64,000 nucleotides of DNA from Chitinophaga niabensis. GTDB taxonomy: Bacteria > Bacteroidota > Bacteroidia > Chitinophagales > Chitinophagaceae. Numbering within the stretch: the first letter of the stretch is position 1; each line of letters starts with the position of its first letter. Where the stretch lies: NCBI RefSeq assembly GCF_900129465.1, contig NZ_FSRA01000001.1, forward strand, positions 2,978,482 to 3,042,481, in the 5' to 3' direction. The translations under genes were made by a program, and so were the position numbers. This document shows, piece by piece, positions 17,548-26,189 of the stretch. The notes beneath the pieces were generated by a model that saw nothing but the letters and a program-made list of their open reading frames with translations, did no database searches and was not told the origin of the DNA.

Positions 17548-17589
17548 ATAGCATAAGGACAGTCCAAGATCAAAAACTACTTACAAGCT

Positions 17590-18201
17590 TTAAAAAAATA
17601 ATGGAATGATGGAAATGAGGATCAATAACGGCGGTTTCTTTTTGCTGGGGAGGTAGGGAGAAAGCGCTTCATTTAAACGCCGTACGGCACGGTACAGTTG
17701 GGTTTCCACTGTTCTGGAAGAGATGTTCAGGATCACTGCCACATCTTTATATTTAAACCCTTCTTCTTTGATCAGCTTAAATACCTTGCGGCATTGGTCA
17801 GGCAGTTTATTCACTTCATGGTCCAGCTGCAGGCGCATCTCTTTCCATTCCATTTCCTTTTCAGGATCAGGAGGTCCGCTCAGTTGAGAAAGCCCTGTAT
17901 CGATGGGTGTAATGCGCAGTGAGGAATATTGCTGCAGGTGGTTGAGCGCATGGTTTTTAACGGCCACAAAAAGATAAACTTCCAGGTTGCTGATATTCAT
18001 CAGTTCCTTCCGGCGGTTCCAGATCTTTACAAACACATCGGAAACAATTTCTTCCGCAGCCTCCCGGGAATAGACATATTGCATGCAGAACCGGAGCAAC
18101 CGGTCATACAATAGCCTGAACAAACCGGAGAAGGCCTGTTCATTACCGTAACGTGCAATTTGTAGTTGCAACTCCCTGATATTAGTGTTGCTATCCGCCA
18201 T
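17590..18201 (-). CDS. ECF sigma factor of the Sus-like locus
   Basis: A 203-residue sigma-70 family factor. Region 2 is seen in LFRLLYDRLLRFCMQYV with EEIVSDVFVKIWNRR, and region 4 in LPDQCRKVFKLIKEEGFKYK with ILNISSRTVETQLYRAVRRL. The protein ends in a basic stretch and a hydrophobic tail (KKKPPLLILISIIPLFF) that is not part of the sigma domains. Gene order sigma-FecR-SusC indicates control of this polysaccharide locus. Its start faces the ankyrin gene across about 93 bases. Confidence 0.95.
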   Translation of the reverse strand: MADSNTNIRELQLQIARYGNEQAFSGLFRLLYDRLLRFCMQYVYSREAAEEIVSDVFVKIWNRRKELMNISNLEVYLFVAVKNHALNHLQQYSSLRITPIDTGLSQLSGPPDPEKEMEWKEMRLQLDHEVNKLPDQCRKVFKLIKEEGFKYKDVAVILNISSRTVETQLYRAVRRLNEALSPYLPSKKKPPLLILISIIPLFF

Positions 18202-18294
18202 ATTTCACCTTAAAGGACAGTGAAGTAGTATAAAAATACTTACAAGGAGAGGAAAAATATTTTAAATTTAGCTACCACCCTCAAAACCTGCATT

Positions 18295-19911
18295 ATGACG
18301 CAACCCGAAGAACTCCGCAAAGATACGCCCCTCTTCTGGTCTACCGGGAAAGGTACAGATGTATGGGAAATGTTCTGCGCTGCCAAAGCAGGAGATCTCC
18401 CCACCATGAAAAGTTTACTGGAAAAAGATCCTACCCTTTACCGGAGTGAATTTGGTTACCGTAATCCCATGTCCTTTGCCGTAAGGGAAAACCAACCGGC
18501 AGCAGTGGTCTTTTTGCTGGAACACGGAGCAAATCCCATCAGTTCCGGCTGCCCTGACACCCTATTGCAGATAGCGAAAGATCGTGGCTTTCCGGAGATA
18601 CAACAGATACTCGAAACAGCCATAACCGGTAAAGCAGGTACGGAAGGCGGCACCATCATGGCCGAAGCCATCCGCAGCAGGGACCTTCAGAAAGTACGTG
18701 CCTTGCTGGACGCTCATCCTGAATATGTATCCGGACTGGATGAAAACTCCAACCAGCCTATCCATTGGGCAGTTATGACACGCCAGCCGGAAATGATAGA
18801 CGAAGTGTTATCCCGTGGTGCAGATATCAACGCAGAACGGGCAGACGGTGCCAGGCCATTACAACTCTGCAATGGCGACTATGGCTTTCGTGGCTGGAGG
18901 GATGTTCCCAAAGAAGGTAATCCAACGCCCCGTGAGATCTACGATCACCTCATTGCCCGCGGCGCTTACCTGGATGTTTATATGGCTGCTGTTACCGGCA
19001 ACCTGGAAAGGGTACGTGAATTACTGGATGAGGACCCTACGCTTGTAAATGGCATCGCCAAATACGTAAGCTACTATGCCGGCGGGGGCTCCCTTATAAA
19101 AAATGCCGCCATCGGCGGTAATGTTGAACTCATGCGTTTATTATTGGAAAGAGGTGCTGACCCTAATCTGCCGGAAGAAGGTATTGCTCCGCAGGGCCAT
19201 GCATTGCACAGCGCAGTACTCAGTGGCAATATGGAAATGGTACAACTGCTGCTGGACTATGGTGCCCATCCCAATGTGCCTGTTGAAAGTTCCGCAGATA
19301 CCCTCAGCGCTGTGATCCATAACAACAACCAGCCTATGCTCAACCTGCTCTGCTCCTATGGTGCTTCCCGCTCTGTTGATCTGCTGGCGCATCATGGAGA
19401 TCTTATGACGGCTGCCGCCGTATTCGCAGCCAATCCTGCACTGGCCAATAACCCAGGTGCATTGGGAAGCGCATTGGAAGAAGGGCATTATGATCTTGCC
19501 CGTTTAATGTTACGTTACCAGCCGGACCTGGTGAAAAAGATCGCTGTAGGCATAAACAACAAAACACCGGAGAAATCCCGTGAAATGACGGAATATCTCT
19601 TTCAGCAGGGCATGGACCCTAATCATGCTAACTGGCTGTGTATTACGCCTCTCCATCGTTTTGCAGAGAGAGGTGATGTAACCAGTGCAGAAATATATTT
19701 GAAACATGGCGCAGACATTAATGCAGTAGATGAAGAATTCTACTCCACACCATTAGGGTATGCTGCTAAATACGGGAAAAAGGAAATGGTGAAATTCCTG
19801 CTCGCTAAAGGAGCGGATCCCAGCCTGCCTGAAGAAAAGCCCTGGGCCCAGCCATTAGCATGGGCAAAGCGCAGGGGTCATATTGAAATTGCGGCACTGC
19901 TGGAAGCCTAA
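18295..19911 (+). CDS. Ankyrin-repeat protein
   Basis: A 538-residue protein made largely of ankyrin repeats: units with the pattern G-A-(D/N)-I/P-N and LLL are spaced about 33 residues apart, for example RGADINAERADGARPLQLC, LLERGADPNLPEEG, LLLDYGAHPNV, KHGADINAVDEEFYSTPLGY and KGADPSLPEE. No signal peptide and no enzymatic domain are visible, so it is probably a cytoplasmic protein-binding scaffold. The partner is not evident. It is convergent with the gene at 19947. Confidence 0.85.
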   Translation: MTQPEELRKDTPLFWSTGKGTDVWEMFCAAKAGDLPTMKSLLEKDPTLYRSEFGYRNPMSFAVRENQPAAVVFLLEHGANPISSGCPDTLLQIAKDRGFPEIQQILETAITGKAGTEGGTIMAEAIRSRDLQKVRALLDAHPEYVSGLDENSNQPIHWAVMTRQPEMIDEVLSRGADINAERADGARPLQLCNGDYGFRGWRDVPKEGNPTPREIYDHLIARGAYLDVYMAAVTGNLERVRELLDEDPTLVNGIAKYVSYYAGGGSLIKNAAIGGNVELMRLLLERGADPNLPEEGIAPQGHALHSAVLSGNMEMVQLLLDYGAHPNVPVESSADTLSAVIHNNNQPMLNLLCSYGASRSVDLLAHHGDLMTAAAVFAANPALANNPGALGSALEEGHYDLARLMLRYQPDLVKKIAVGINNKTPEKSREMTEYLFQQGMDPNHANWLCITPLHRFAERGDVTSAEIYLKHGADINAVDEEFYSTPLGYAAKYGKKEMVKFLLAKGADPSLPEEKPWAQPLAWAKRRGHIEIAALLEA

Positions 19912-19946
19912 AACCTTCCTGTTCCTTCGATCAATGGATCCCCTGT

Positions 19947-20648
19947 TTAATTCTGCACAGATAATGCTGCGATGGCCATACGCCCCTCCCGGTACCAGCA
20001 GTCAAATACTTTTTCAAACGCATCAAATATCCTGTTCACGATCAGGTGCGCATTTCTTATCTCTGTTTCATCAGGCAGGTAGTCGCTTTCCTCTTCTTCA
20101 TGCAGTGCATGGCTGGCTTCAGAATGCGCATGCACCTGGCCAAAATATTCCAGTTCATCCTGCCTGCCCATGCTGTTCACCAGCCTGAACACCGGATCAT
20201 TAAAGCAATCAAAGGTAGCTTCCAGCGCTTCAATGATCACCAGTTTATAGAAAGGTGTGTTATAGGTTTTAGCCAGGTGGATACTTTCATATACTACCTC
20301 CCGGGCTGCACTATAGGGCGCAGACCAGATCTTTTCAAACATCACGGTTCCGGGGTGCTTCAGAAATGCTTTACCATAGCTGATACGTTCCAGGTCTTTC
20401 AGGTACCATTGCCAGTGAAAGGAATCTTCATCACAATGTGTATTCACACTTTGCTGCAATGGATCTGTACTGTTTTCAACCTTCATCGTGTCCAGGATAT
20501 CTTTAAATCCCATCACAAAAAAAAGCATAACAGGGGTGAATCCTAAGCGGGATTCCATAGCCAGGGAAGCATCATCGATCATTAAACATAATGGGGAGCG
20601 GCGGAGTTGTTGCTGGCGGTTTTCCAGCACTTGCTGAATGTGTTGCAT
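19947..20648 (-). CDS. Helical protein, possibly heme-oxygenase-like fold
   Basis: A 233-residue protein that I do not recognise with confidence. It is predicted mostly helical, soluble and without a signal peptide. Features recalling the heme-oxygenase-like/diiron superfamily are HCDEDSFHWQWYLKDLERIS, a later YESIHLAKTYNTPFYKLV and FGQVHAHSEASHALHEEEES, with several acidic and histidine residues that could bind metal. It is divergent from the SRPBCC gene by about 100 bases. Confidence 0.6.
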   Translation of the reverse strand: MQHIQQVLENRQQQLRRSPLCLMIDDASLAMESRLGFTPVMLFFVMGFKDILDTMKVENSTDPLQQSVNTHCDEDSFHWQWYLKDLERISYGKAFLKHPGTVMFEKIWSAPYSAAREVVYESIHLAKTYNTPFYKLVIIEALEATFDCFNDPVFRLVNSMGRQDELEYFGQVHAHSEASHALHEEEESDYLPDETEIRNAHLIVNRIFDAFEKVFDCWYREGRMAIAALSVQN

Positions 20649-20749
20649 GCAGGTTTCGGTTTTACGGCAAGCTACATATTTGCCTCCGGCCGTATGTTCA
20701 CGTTTGCACGAAGTGTTGAGAATAATGCCTGAAATGCTTATATTGTTAT

Positions 20750-21136
20750 ATGCAGATAGAAAAAAGCATCCTCATCAACGCCACGCCTGCCAAGGTATGG
20801 GAGGTGTTCACCAATCCGGAAGTAACCCGGAAGATGGGCGGTGAATATATTTCGGATTGGAAAGCGGGCAGTTCTTTCGGCTGGAAAGGCGCAGATGGAA
20901 AAATGTACACGCAGGGTGTTATCCTGCAAATAATACCCAACCAATTGCTGCAGCATCATCTTTTCCGTCCGGAAGATGGGCATTCCATATTGTCTACGAT
21001 CACTTATGAATTCCTCGATCAGCAGGGTTCCACTTTACTGCTCGCAAAAGAAGACCCCGTTGAATCATATGAAGATGCTTCGGCAGGCTGGGATGCTGCT
21101 TTACAGGCAGTAAAAGAATTGGCGGAAGGTCTTTAA
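20750..21136 (+). CDS. SRPBCC/AHSA1 domain protein
   Basis: A 128-residue START/AHA1-like domain protein: IEKSILINATPAKVWEVFTN, then EYISDWKAGSSFGWKG and the closing helix AGWDAALQAVKELAEGL are typical of the family. The fold forms a hydrophobic ligand cavity; individual functions vary and none is shown here. Its stop codon overlaps the stop of the convergent quinone reductase gene by three bases. Confidence 0.9.
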   Translation: MQIEKSILINATPAKVWEVFTNPEVTRKMGGEYISDWKAGSSFGWKGADGKMYTQGVILQIIPNQLLQHHLFRPEDGHSILSTITYEFLDQQGSTLLLAKEDPVESYEDASAGWDAALQAVKELAEGL

Positions 21137-21801
21137 TAAGTACCTACCTCAATAGGTGTTTCATTAAACACCTCCTGCAGCCTGGAATGCCAGCCGGCCA
21201 ATGCTTCTGTCCTTTCTGCCAGAGACATCCTGGCGGGCCCGTACACTACCTGGGGATGTAATACAGAAAACCCGGTGAACTGAAATATTCCTCTGTGTAA
21301 GGGTTTCAGCATACTAAGCAGGTCACCGTTAAACCCATTCTTAAGATAATCCGCTTCTTTTCCTCCTGTAGTGAGGGAGAGCAATGCCTTTTTACCATTG
21401 AAAACACCCGTTTCATAAATATGCCCGCCACCGTAGATGCGGCCCATGGCAAACACCCTGTCCACCCAGCCTTTGAGGATAGCCGGCACGCCGAACCACC
21501 ACATGGGGAATTGCCAGATCATCAGATCGCACCATTCCACTTTCTGCTGTTCTGCATCCAGTTCAGGAACAAAACCATTCTGCTTCGTAGCATGTACCTC
21601 TTCCAGTTGTTGTTTGAAGAATTGCGGGTCGAGGGTAGTGGTGAAATTATGCCTGCCGGACACAGGATTGAACCGCATGGCATAGAGGTCTGTTGTTTTT
21701 ACTTCATGCCCTGCTGCTTCCAATGCTTCAACAGCTTCATGGAACATAGCGGCGTTCATGCTCTTTGGTTCAGGATGTGCGTATACGATCAATATTTTCA
21801 T
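21133..21801 (-). CDS. NAD(P)H quinone oxidoreductase, flavodoxin-like
   Basis: A 222-residue flavodoxin-fold protein of the NQO/MdaB/KefF group: MKILIVYAHPEPKSMNAAMF at the start (FMN/FAD phosphate loop), then DLMIWQFPMWWFGVPAILKG and GRIYGGGHIYETGVFNGKKA. These enzymes reduce quinones by two electrons using NAD(P)H. It is divergent from an HxlR regulator (start codons 75 bases apart), a common arrangement for quinone-responsive control. Confidence 0.92.
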   Translation of the reverse strand: MKILIVYAHPEPKSMNAAMFHEAVEALEAAGHEVKTTDLYAMRFNPVSGRHNFTTTLDPQFFKQQLEEVHATKQNGFVPELDAEQQKVEWCDLMIWQFPMWWFGVPAILKGWVDRVFAMGRIYGGGHIYETGVFNGKKALLSLTTGGKEADYLKNGFNGDLLSMLKPLHRGIFQFTGFSVLHPQVVYGPARMSLAERTEALAGWHSRLQEVFNETPIEVGTY

Positions 21802-21807
21802 TCACCA

Positions 21808-21831
21808 AAATTACCAGCCTGTTCGTAATTT
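21808..21831. promoter_or_regulatory. Inverted repeat between quinone reductase and HxlR genes
   Basis: AAATTAC (21808-21814) and GTAATTT (21825-21831) form a perfect seven-base inverted repeat with a ten-base spacer. On the minus strand it overlaps TAATTTTG, a -7-like box for the reductase gene, at 21806-21813. The position suits repression of the reductase by HxlR. The box lies only four bases before the ATG, so the exact transcript start is unclear. Confidence 0.5.
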
Positions 21832-21876
21832 CGTACGGCGGCAGCCCATTGTACGCAACTCACAAAAATGTAAGTA

Positions 21877-22245
21877 ATGGCGAAAAGGAAAATAACATCT
21901 ACCAATAGCATCAATAAAGAAACCCTCGCGAACTTCTGCGGAATGATCTATGCAGTAGACATGATCGGCGGCAGATGGAAACTGATCATCCTCTATAAAC
22001 TCGAGAAACGTACCATGCGTTTCAGTGAACTTAAAAAGATCATCCCGGGTATTACAGACAGGATGCTTACCCTGCATCTGCGGGAGCTGGAAAAAGATGG
22101 ATTGATAGAAAGAATGGCCTATGCAGAAGTGCCGCCAAGAGTGGAATACAGGTTATCAGAAAGCGGCATGGCCCTCATTCCCATCTGGCAGGAATTAGAG
22201 CATTGGGGGCTTGCGCATAAAAAACGCTCCCTTAACCTGGTATAG
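21877..22245 (+). CDS. HxlR-family transcriptional regulator
   Basis: A 122-residue winged-helix regulator with the family core IGGRWKLIILYKLEKRTMRF, LKKIIPGITDRMLTLHLREL and RVEYRLSESGMAL. A single cysteine near the N-terminus (Cys21, NFCGMIYAVD) lies where the redox-sensing cysteine occurs in members such as YodB and HypR. It likely represses the divergent quinone reductase and is released by quinones or other electrophiles; this follows from family knowledge and gene order. Its end overlaps the convergent LLM gene by 14 bases. Confidence 0.92.
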   Translation: MAKRKITSTNSINKETLANFCGMIYAVDMIGGRWKLIILYKLEKRTMRFSELKKIIPGITDRMLTLHLRELEKDGLIERMAYAEVPPRVEYRLSESGMALIPIWQELEHWGLAHKKRSLNLV

Positions 22246-23266
22246 CTTTTCTTACAGCAGGTGCCACCTCTTTCCCAAACAATTCTATAGCGCGTAATAC
22301 TTTATCATGCGAGATATATCCTTTCACGATCTGTGCGAGGAAACGGGTATGTTTGAATAAGCCATGCTGATAGATGATCTTTTCCGTGATCTCCTTCACA
22401 CTTCCCACAAACAAAGGCCCATCAGGCATCCGAAGGTATTCAAACTGCTCCCGCGTCATAGGATGCCATCCTCTCTCCTGCCCCACCCTGTTCATCAGGA
22501 TCTCATAAGAAGGATAAAATTCATCCGCCGCTTGTTCTGAATCTTCTGCTACATAAAATTGAGAATTGATCCCCAGTTGTAATTTCTCTACATCATGCCC
22601 TGCTTCCAACGCAGCCTGGCGGTAGAGGTTGATGAAAGGAACAAACTGCGCAGGTTTGCCACCAAGTATGGCTACCGTCATCGGCAGGTTCAATCTCCCC
22701 GCCCTCTTAGCAGAAGCAGGTGTGCCGCCAACTGCCAGCCATATCGGCAAGGAGGGTTGATAAGGTCTTGGATAAATACCCCGTTGCATGAAAGGCGCCC
22801 TGAACTTACCCTTCCAGGAAATGATCTCACTTTCGTTGATGCGCAATAACATCTCGAGTTTCTCTGCAAACAGGGTATCGTAATCATTCAGGCTGTAACC
22901 GAACAACGGAAAGGATTCCGTAAAAGATCCCCTGCCCGCCATGATCTCTGCCCGCCCACCGGAAACAAGGTCCAGCGTGGCAAAGTTCTGGAACACACGC
23001 ACCGGGTCTGCAGAACTCAACACCGTAACAGAACTGGAAAGCCGGATGTTCTTTGTAACAGCTGCAATAGCTCCCAGCGCTACCTCCGGCGCAGAGATAA
23101 TAAAATCAGGGCGATGATGTTCCCCCAAAGCAAAAACATCCAACCCTACTTCATCCGCCAGCTGGCCTTCCGCAATCAATTCCTGCATCCGCAAAAAGGA
23201 TTCTGCTGCATGCCCCGAAACACCTTCAGGTTTTACTTCTCCGAACGTACTGATACCTAATTCCAT
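22232..23266 (-). CDS. LLM class flavin-dependent oxidoreductase (luciferase-like)
   Basis: A TIM-barrel monooxygenase of about 344 residues. Typical segments are MELGISTFGEV, DVFALGEHHRPDFIISAPEV, LSSSVTVLSSADPVRVFQNF, GGRAEIMAGRGSFTESFPLF and LAVGGTPASAKRAGRLNLPM. The ATG at 23266 is preferred to a GTG two codons upstream. The family uses reduced flavin and oxygen to oxidise aldehydes, alkanes, sulfonates or other hydrophobic compounds. It starts only nine bases after the FadL-like barrel gene and is presumably translated from the same transcript. Confidence 0.9.
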   Translation of the reverse strand: MELGISTFGEVKPEGVSGHAAESFLRMQELIAEGQLADEVGLDVFALGEHHRPDFIISAPEVALGAIAAVTKNIRLSSSVTVLSSADPVRVFQNFATLDLVSGGRAEIMAGRGSFTESFPLFGYSLNDYDTLFAEKLEMLLRINESEIISWKGKFRAPFMQRGIYPRPYQPSLPIWLAVGGTPASAKRAGRLNLPMTVAILGGKPAQFVPFINLYRQAALEAGHDVEKLQLGINSQFYVAEDSEQAADEFYPSYEILMNRVGQERGWHPMTREQFEYLRMPDGPLFVGSVKEITEKIIYQHGLFKHTRFLAQIVKGYISHDKVLRAIELFGKEVAPAVRKAIPG

Positions 23267-23275
23267 GATCACAAT

Positions 23276-24706
23276 TTATAAATTATGTATAAAAGCCAGC
23301 ATCAATCCTGTTAAGAAATGATGTGCCTTCGTTTCTTTTGCATCCCCCAGTAAGTAGTTTTCATCATTGGGCTGATCAAAGTTTACAGGCTGCAGATATT
23401 TACCCGTTTGCCCGTATGCCAGCAATAATCCCACCCGCAGGTTGTATTTCTTTCTCCGCAGGTTCCCTCCGATCTGGCAATGAAAATTATTCCATGCTGC
23501 GGTATAAGATGTATTTCCTGTGCCGCTGGTGAACAAGCTATTGTCCGCATAAGAGAAATCTGTTCTCAATGAACAATACGCAACAATATGTTCCTTCACC
23601 TCGTAACTGGCTCCCAGCGCCATATTAAAAACAGCCTTACGGGCATCTTTCAGTCGCAGTAAAGCGGCCGTCAGCAAATTGTTATTACCCGTATCGGGCC
23701 GCAGGAAATACTCATTACGCGGGATAACTACACCATATTCTTTGACAGGCAGGAAATATTCCCCGGCCACATAGATCTGCCCCTTAGCATGATCGTATGC
23801 ATATCCTGCTGCAATGCTCAATGGCATCTTCCATTTGGATCTTAATTTGGTTTGCCTTGTACTGGCCAGCAAATGGATCATCTCCCCTGAATAAACATCC
23901 CTGATATTGGTAATCGCCAGGTCCCCGAACAAGGTAGCGCTTCCACCAACATGCGCCAGGGGCGAAGAGATCATCAGCCCTGCATGATGCTTGTTTTGTT
24001 CATAAGCCAGCCCGCCTTTTAAACGAAAACCGATGTGATTATAGGATACTTCGTACAAGGCCTCGTTACTGGCCAGCCTTAAGGAAGAACTGCCTCCATT
24101 GATCAGTGCCCTTGACGCGATGTTATTACTATAATGCTGCCGGTAGAACGAACCCTCTGCCGTAACACCCATCGCCCATCTTTCATTCAGCCGGTAACCC
24201 GCACTCAGTGATGCCGCCGATGATTTGATCTGGTTCTGCAACGTCATCTGGCCAATGTAATATTCCGTACCCGGGCTATAAGAATCATGTAATACATTCA
24301 TCTGCGCTTCCTGCCGCTGGGAAGCAGAAAAATTAAGGATGGAAGAATTGATCAGGGCATAGGATACATAAAATGGTTTCTTCCTGCCCAACATCACAGT
24401 TCCTGTAAGCATCTGCGGTACACTGGAAGTATTACTGGACAACAGGTCCTTTCCGGTACCTGCCCCGTTCTTTATTTTAATGGATTCCAGCTGGTAAATG
24501 CTCCCGCTCACAGACACTGCTTTTTTATGGGACAAAGCCAGCAGGGCCGGGTTATAGAACAACACCCCGCTATCTTTATTATTCGCGATCACCGCCCCGG
24601 GGGCAAAAAAACCACCCGGGCCGTAATAAGACGACCAGTAATTTGCATCCTGCGCACCTGCCGGCAGGGAACAGAGCAATAACAAGAAAAAGGTAAAATT
24701 CTTCAT
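23276..24706 (-). CDS. FadL/OmpP1-like outer-membrane beta-barrel protein
   Basis: A 476-residue protein with signal peptide MKNFTFFLLLLCSLPAGAQ. The mature start has the family-like pattern of a glycine-rich stretch, YNPALLALSHKKAVSVSGSI, and then alternating hydrophobic strands with GYRLNERWAMGV and GASYEVKEHIVAYCSLRTDF. FadL-type barrels admit hydrophobic compounds through the outer membrane. The LLM monooxygenase immediately downstream suggests uptake and oxidation of the same compound. Assignment to the superfamily is by pattern; the substrate is unknown. Confidence 0.75.
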   Translation of the reverse strand: MKNFTFFLLLLCSLPAGAQDANYWSSYYGPGGFFAPGAVIANNKDSGVLFYNPALLALSHKKAVSVSGSIYQLESIKIKNGAGTGKDLLSSNTSSVPQMLTGTVMLGRKKPFYVSYALINSSILNFSASQRQEAQMNVLHDSYSPGTEYYIGQMTLQNQIKSSAASLSAGYRLNERWAMGVTAEGSFYRQHYSNNIASRALINGGSSSLRLASNEALYEVSYNHIGFRLKGGLAYEQNKHHAGLMISSPLAHVGGSATLFGDLAITNIRDVYSGEMIHLLASTRQTKLRSKWKMPLSIAAGYAYDHAKGQIYVAGEYFLPVKEYGVVIPRNEYFLRPDTGNNNLLTAALLRLKDARKAVFNMALGASYEVKEHIVAYCSLRTDFSYADNSLFTSGTGNTSYTAAWNNFHCQIGGNLRRKKYNLRVGLLLAYGQTGKYLQPVNFDQPNDENYLLGDAKETKAHHFLTGLMLAFIHNL

Positions 24707-24813
24707 AAGCGGGGTACCTCTTTAACTAATATAGCAAAAATCTCAGGATCAGGGCTATATACTTATAATATATAATTATTGTATATTTAGGGAACCTATA
24801 CACCTATTATCCT

Positions 24814-25539
24814 ATGCAAAGCAACCAGCAGTTACTTACTGAAACCTATTATGAAACCGTGGCATCCGAGATCCACCACCTGGAAAAGCTCAAAGAGCAC
24901 CGGGAAGAAATGCCGCGGATAGCCTCCCTGGAGCAGGTAAATGTAGTAAAAGCCTACTACGCTATGTTCCAGGAACAGGATTTTGACAAGGCCCGCCAAT
25001 ACTTCTACAAAGCGGCCCTGTCCGGCGAATACATGATCAAACGTTATAACTGGCGCTTCAATGGAGCCATTAACCTGATAGGTTATGCCGTACTGAGCGA
25101 TCACAGCGGCCTCATCAAACGGTACAGCCTTCTGCCGGACCACTATGCCAACGAACATATGCTGGCATACGCCTACAACAAAGCCATACAGGATGTGCTC
25201 ACCGGCAAACGGCAGGACCTGGAAAAACAGATAGCCGTTATTAAAGCCCAAACCGCCTTTGCGGCCTACCATGGATGTGCGGATGTATTTGAGGGCTTGT
25301 TGCGGGATGACCAGGAGAAAGTAGAAACCGGCCTGCAGAAGCTGATCAGAACACACGATGACCGAAAGCTGAGTGATCTGCAATGCAGGTATTTTTCAAC
25401 AGAAGCAGCCGTGCTCACCAAGCTGGCTTACCGCATAGGGATGTACGTAAAAACAGACAGTTCCCTGGTACCACAGCCGATATTGCCGCTCAGGGAACTG
25501 TACGAATATGATGGATACGAATTCTTTAAGGAACTATAA
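24814..25539 (+). CDS. Imm49-like helical protein (possible immunity protein)
   Basis: A 241-residue, all-helical cytoplasmic protein. The C-terminal part, FSTEAAVLTKLAYRIGMYVK followed by SLVPQPILPLRELYEY, resembles the conserved end of the polymorphic-toxin immunity family Imm49. No toxin, Rhs/YD repeat, PAAR or type VI gene is in the window. Its stop overlaps the stop of the convergent TPR gene by six bases. An Imm49 identity is a judgement by eye; a repeat-type scaffold of unknown role is the alternative. Confidence 0.6.
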   Translation: MQSNQQLLTETYYETVASEIHHLEKLKEHREEMPRIASLEQVNVVKAYYAMFQEQDFDKARQYFYKAALSGEYMIKRYNWRFNGAINLIGYAVLSDHSGLIKRYSLLPDHYANEHMLAYAYNKAIQDVLTGKRQDLEKQIAVIKAQTAFAAYHGCADVFEGLLRDDQEKVETGLQKLIRTHDDRKLSDLQCRYFSTEAAVLTKLAYRIGMYVKTDSSLVPQPILPLRELYEYDGYEFFKEL

Positions 25540-25965
25540 TTTCACGCGTTTGCTGAGGAATGCCAGGTATTTGGTGTCTTCTTCGGCAAAAAGACCTTTA
25601 CCGCCCATCCTGTAAGCTTTTAACAGGTGTTCCAGGGCTTTATCTTCCTGTTTCATTTCCAGGGAAGATTGTCCTAACCGCATTTGATTGAATGAATTGA
25701 GCTTGCCTTCCTGGCTTTGGATGGCATTACCGAAATACTTCCCGGCATTTTCAAAGTCGTCCAGCATAAAATACATGTTCCCGATACTGGAATATAACCA
25801 GGTACCGGCCTCCCATTCATGCTTTGGCTCTGGTACCAGCTCCAGCGCCTCCTTGAACTTTTCGATCGCAGCGGCATACTCTTCATCGTCCGCGAAATCG
25901 TTCCCCATTTCGGAGATCAGTTCTACCTGTTCATAAATTTCATCCTTTAAAATCTTTGCAGCCAT
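25534..25965 (-). CDS. Small TPR-repeat protein
   Basis: A 143-residue protein with three tetratricopeptide-like helix pairs: GNDFADDEEYAAAIEKFKEA, WLYSSIGNMYFMLDDFENAG and MRLGQSSLEMKQEDKALEHL. Proteins of this size and pattern (KFKEALELVPEPKHEWEAGT) occur in Bacteroidota and Firmicutes next to polymorphic toxin and immunity genes, but they are also found alone. It is cytoplasmic and has no enzymatic domain. Confidence 0.85.
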   Translation of the reverse strand: MAAKILKDEIYEQVELISEMGNDFADDEEYAAAIEKFKEALELVPEPKHEWEAGTWLYSSIGNMYFMLDDFENAGKYFGNAIQSQEGKLNSFNQMRLGQSSLEMKQEDKALEHLLKAYRMGGKGLFAEEDTKYLAFLSKRVKL

Positions 25966-26189
25966 TGTTTATCCACTTTTTGATTGTTGGCCAAATCTAC
26001 TTCATATTTTTTTGCCCTCCATCACCTAAACCTGTGATTCTCTACTTATGCCCATACAGACGTTTATCCCCTCTTAATCAATGAGAAAGGATTGTAGATA
26101 ACTTAGTTATCAATGGAATTATTATAACATATGCTTTTAATTTAAAATCAGTTAGTTACCTTTATACTAACAATTATCCCTTACCCTTT

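Noticed and set aside
24707..24813. Search for a toxin gene next to the immunity-like pair
   Set aside because: No open frame with secretion, PAAR or Rhs features is present on either side.
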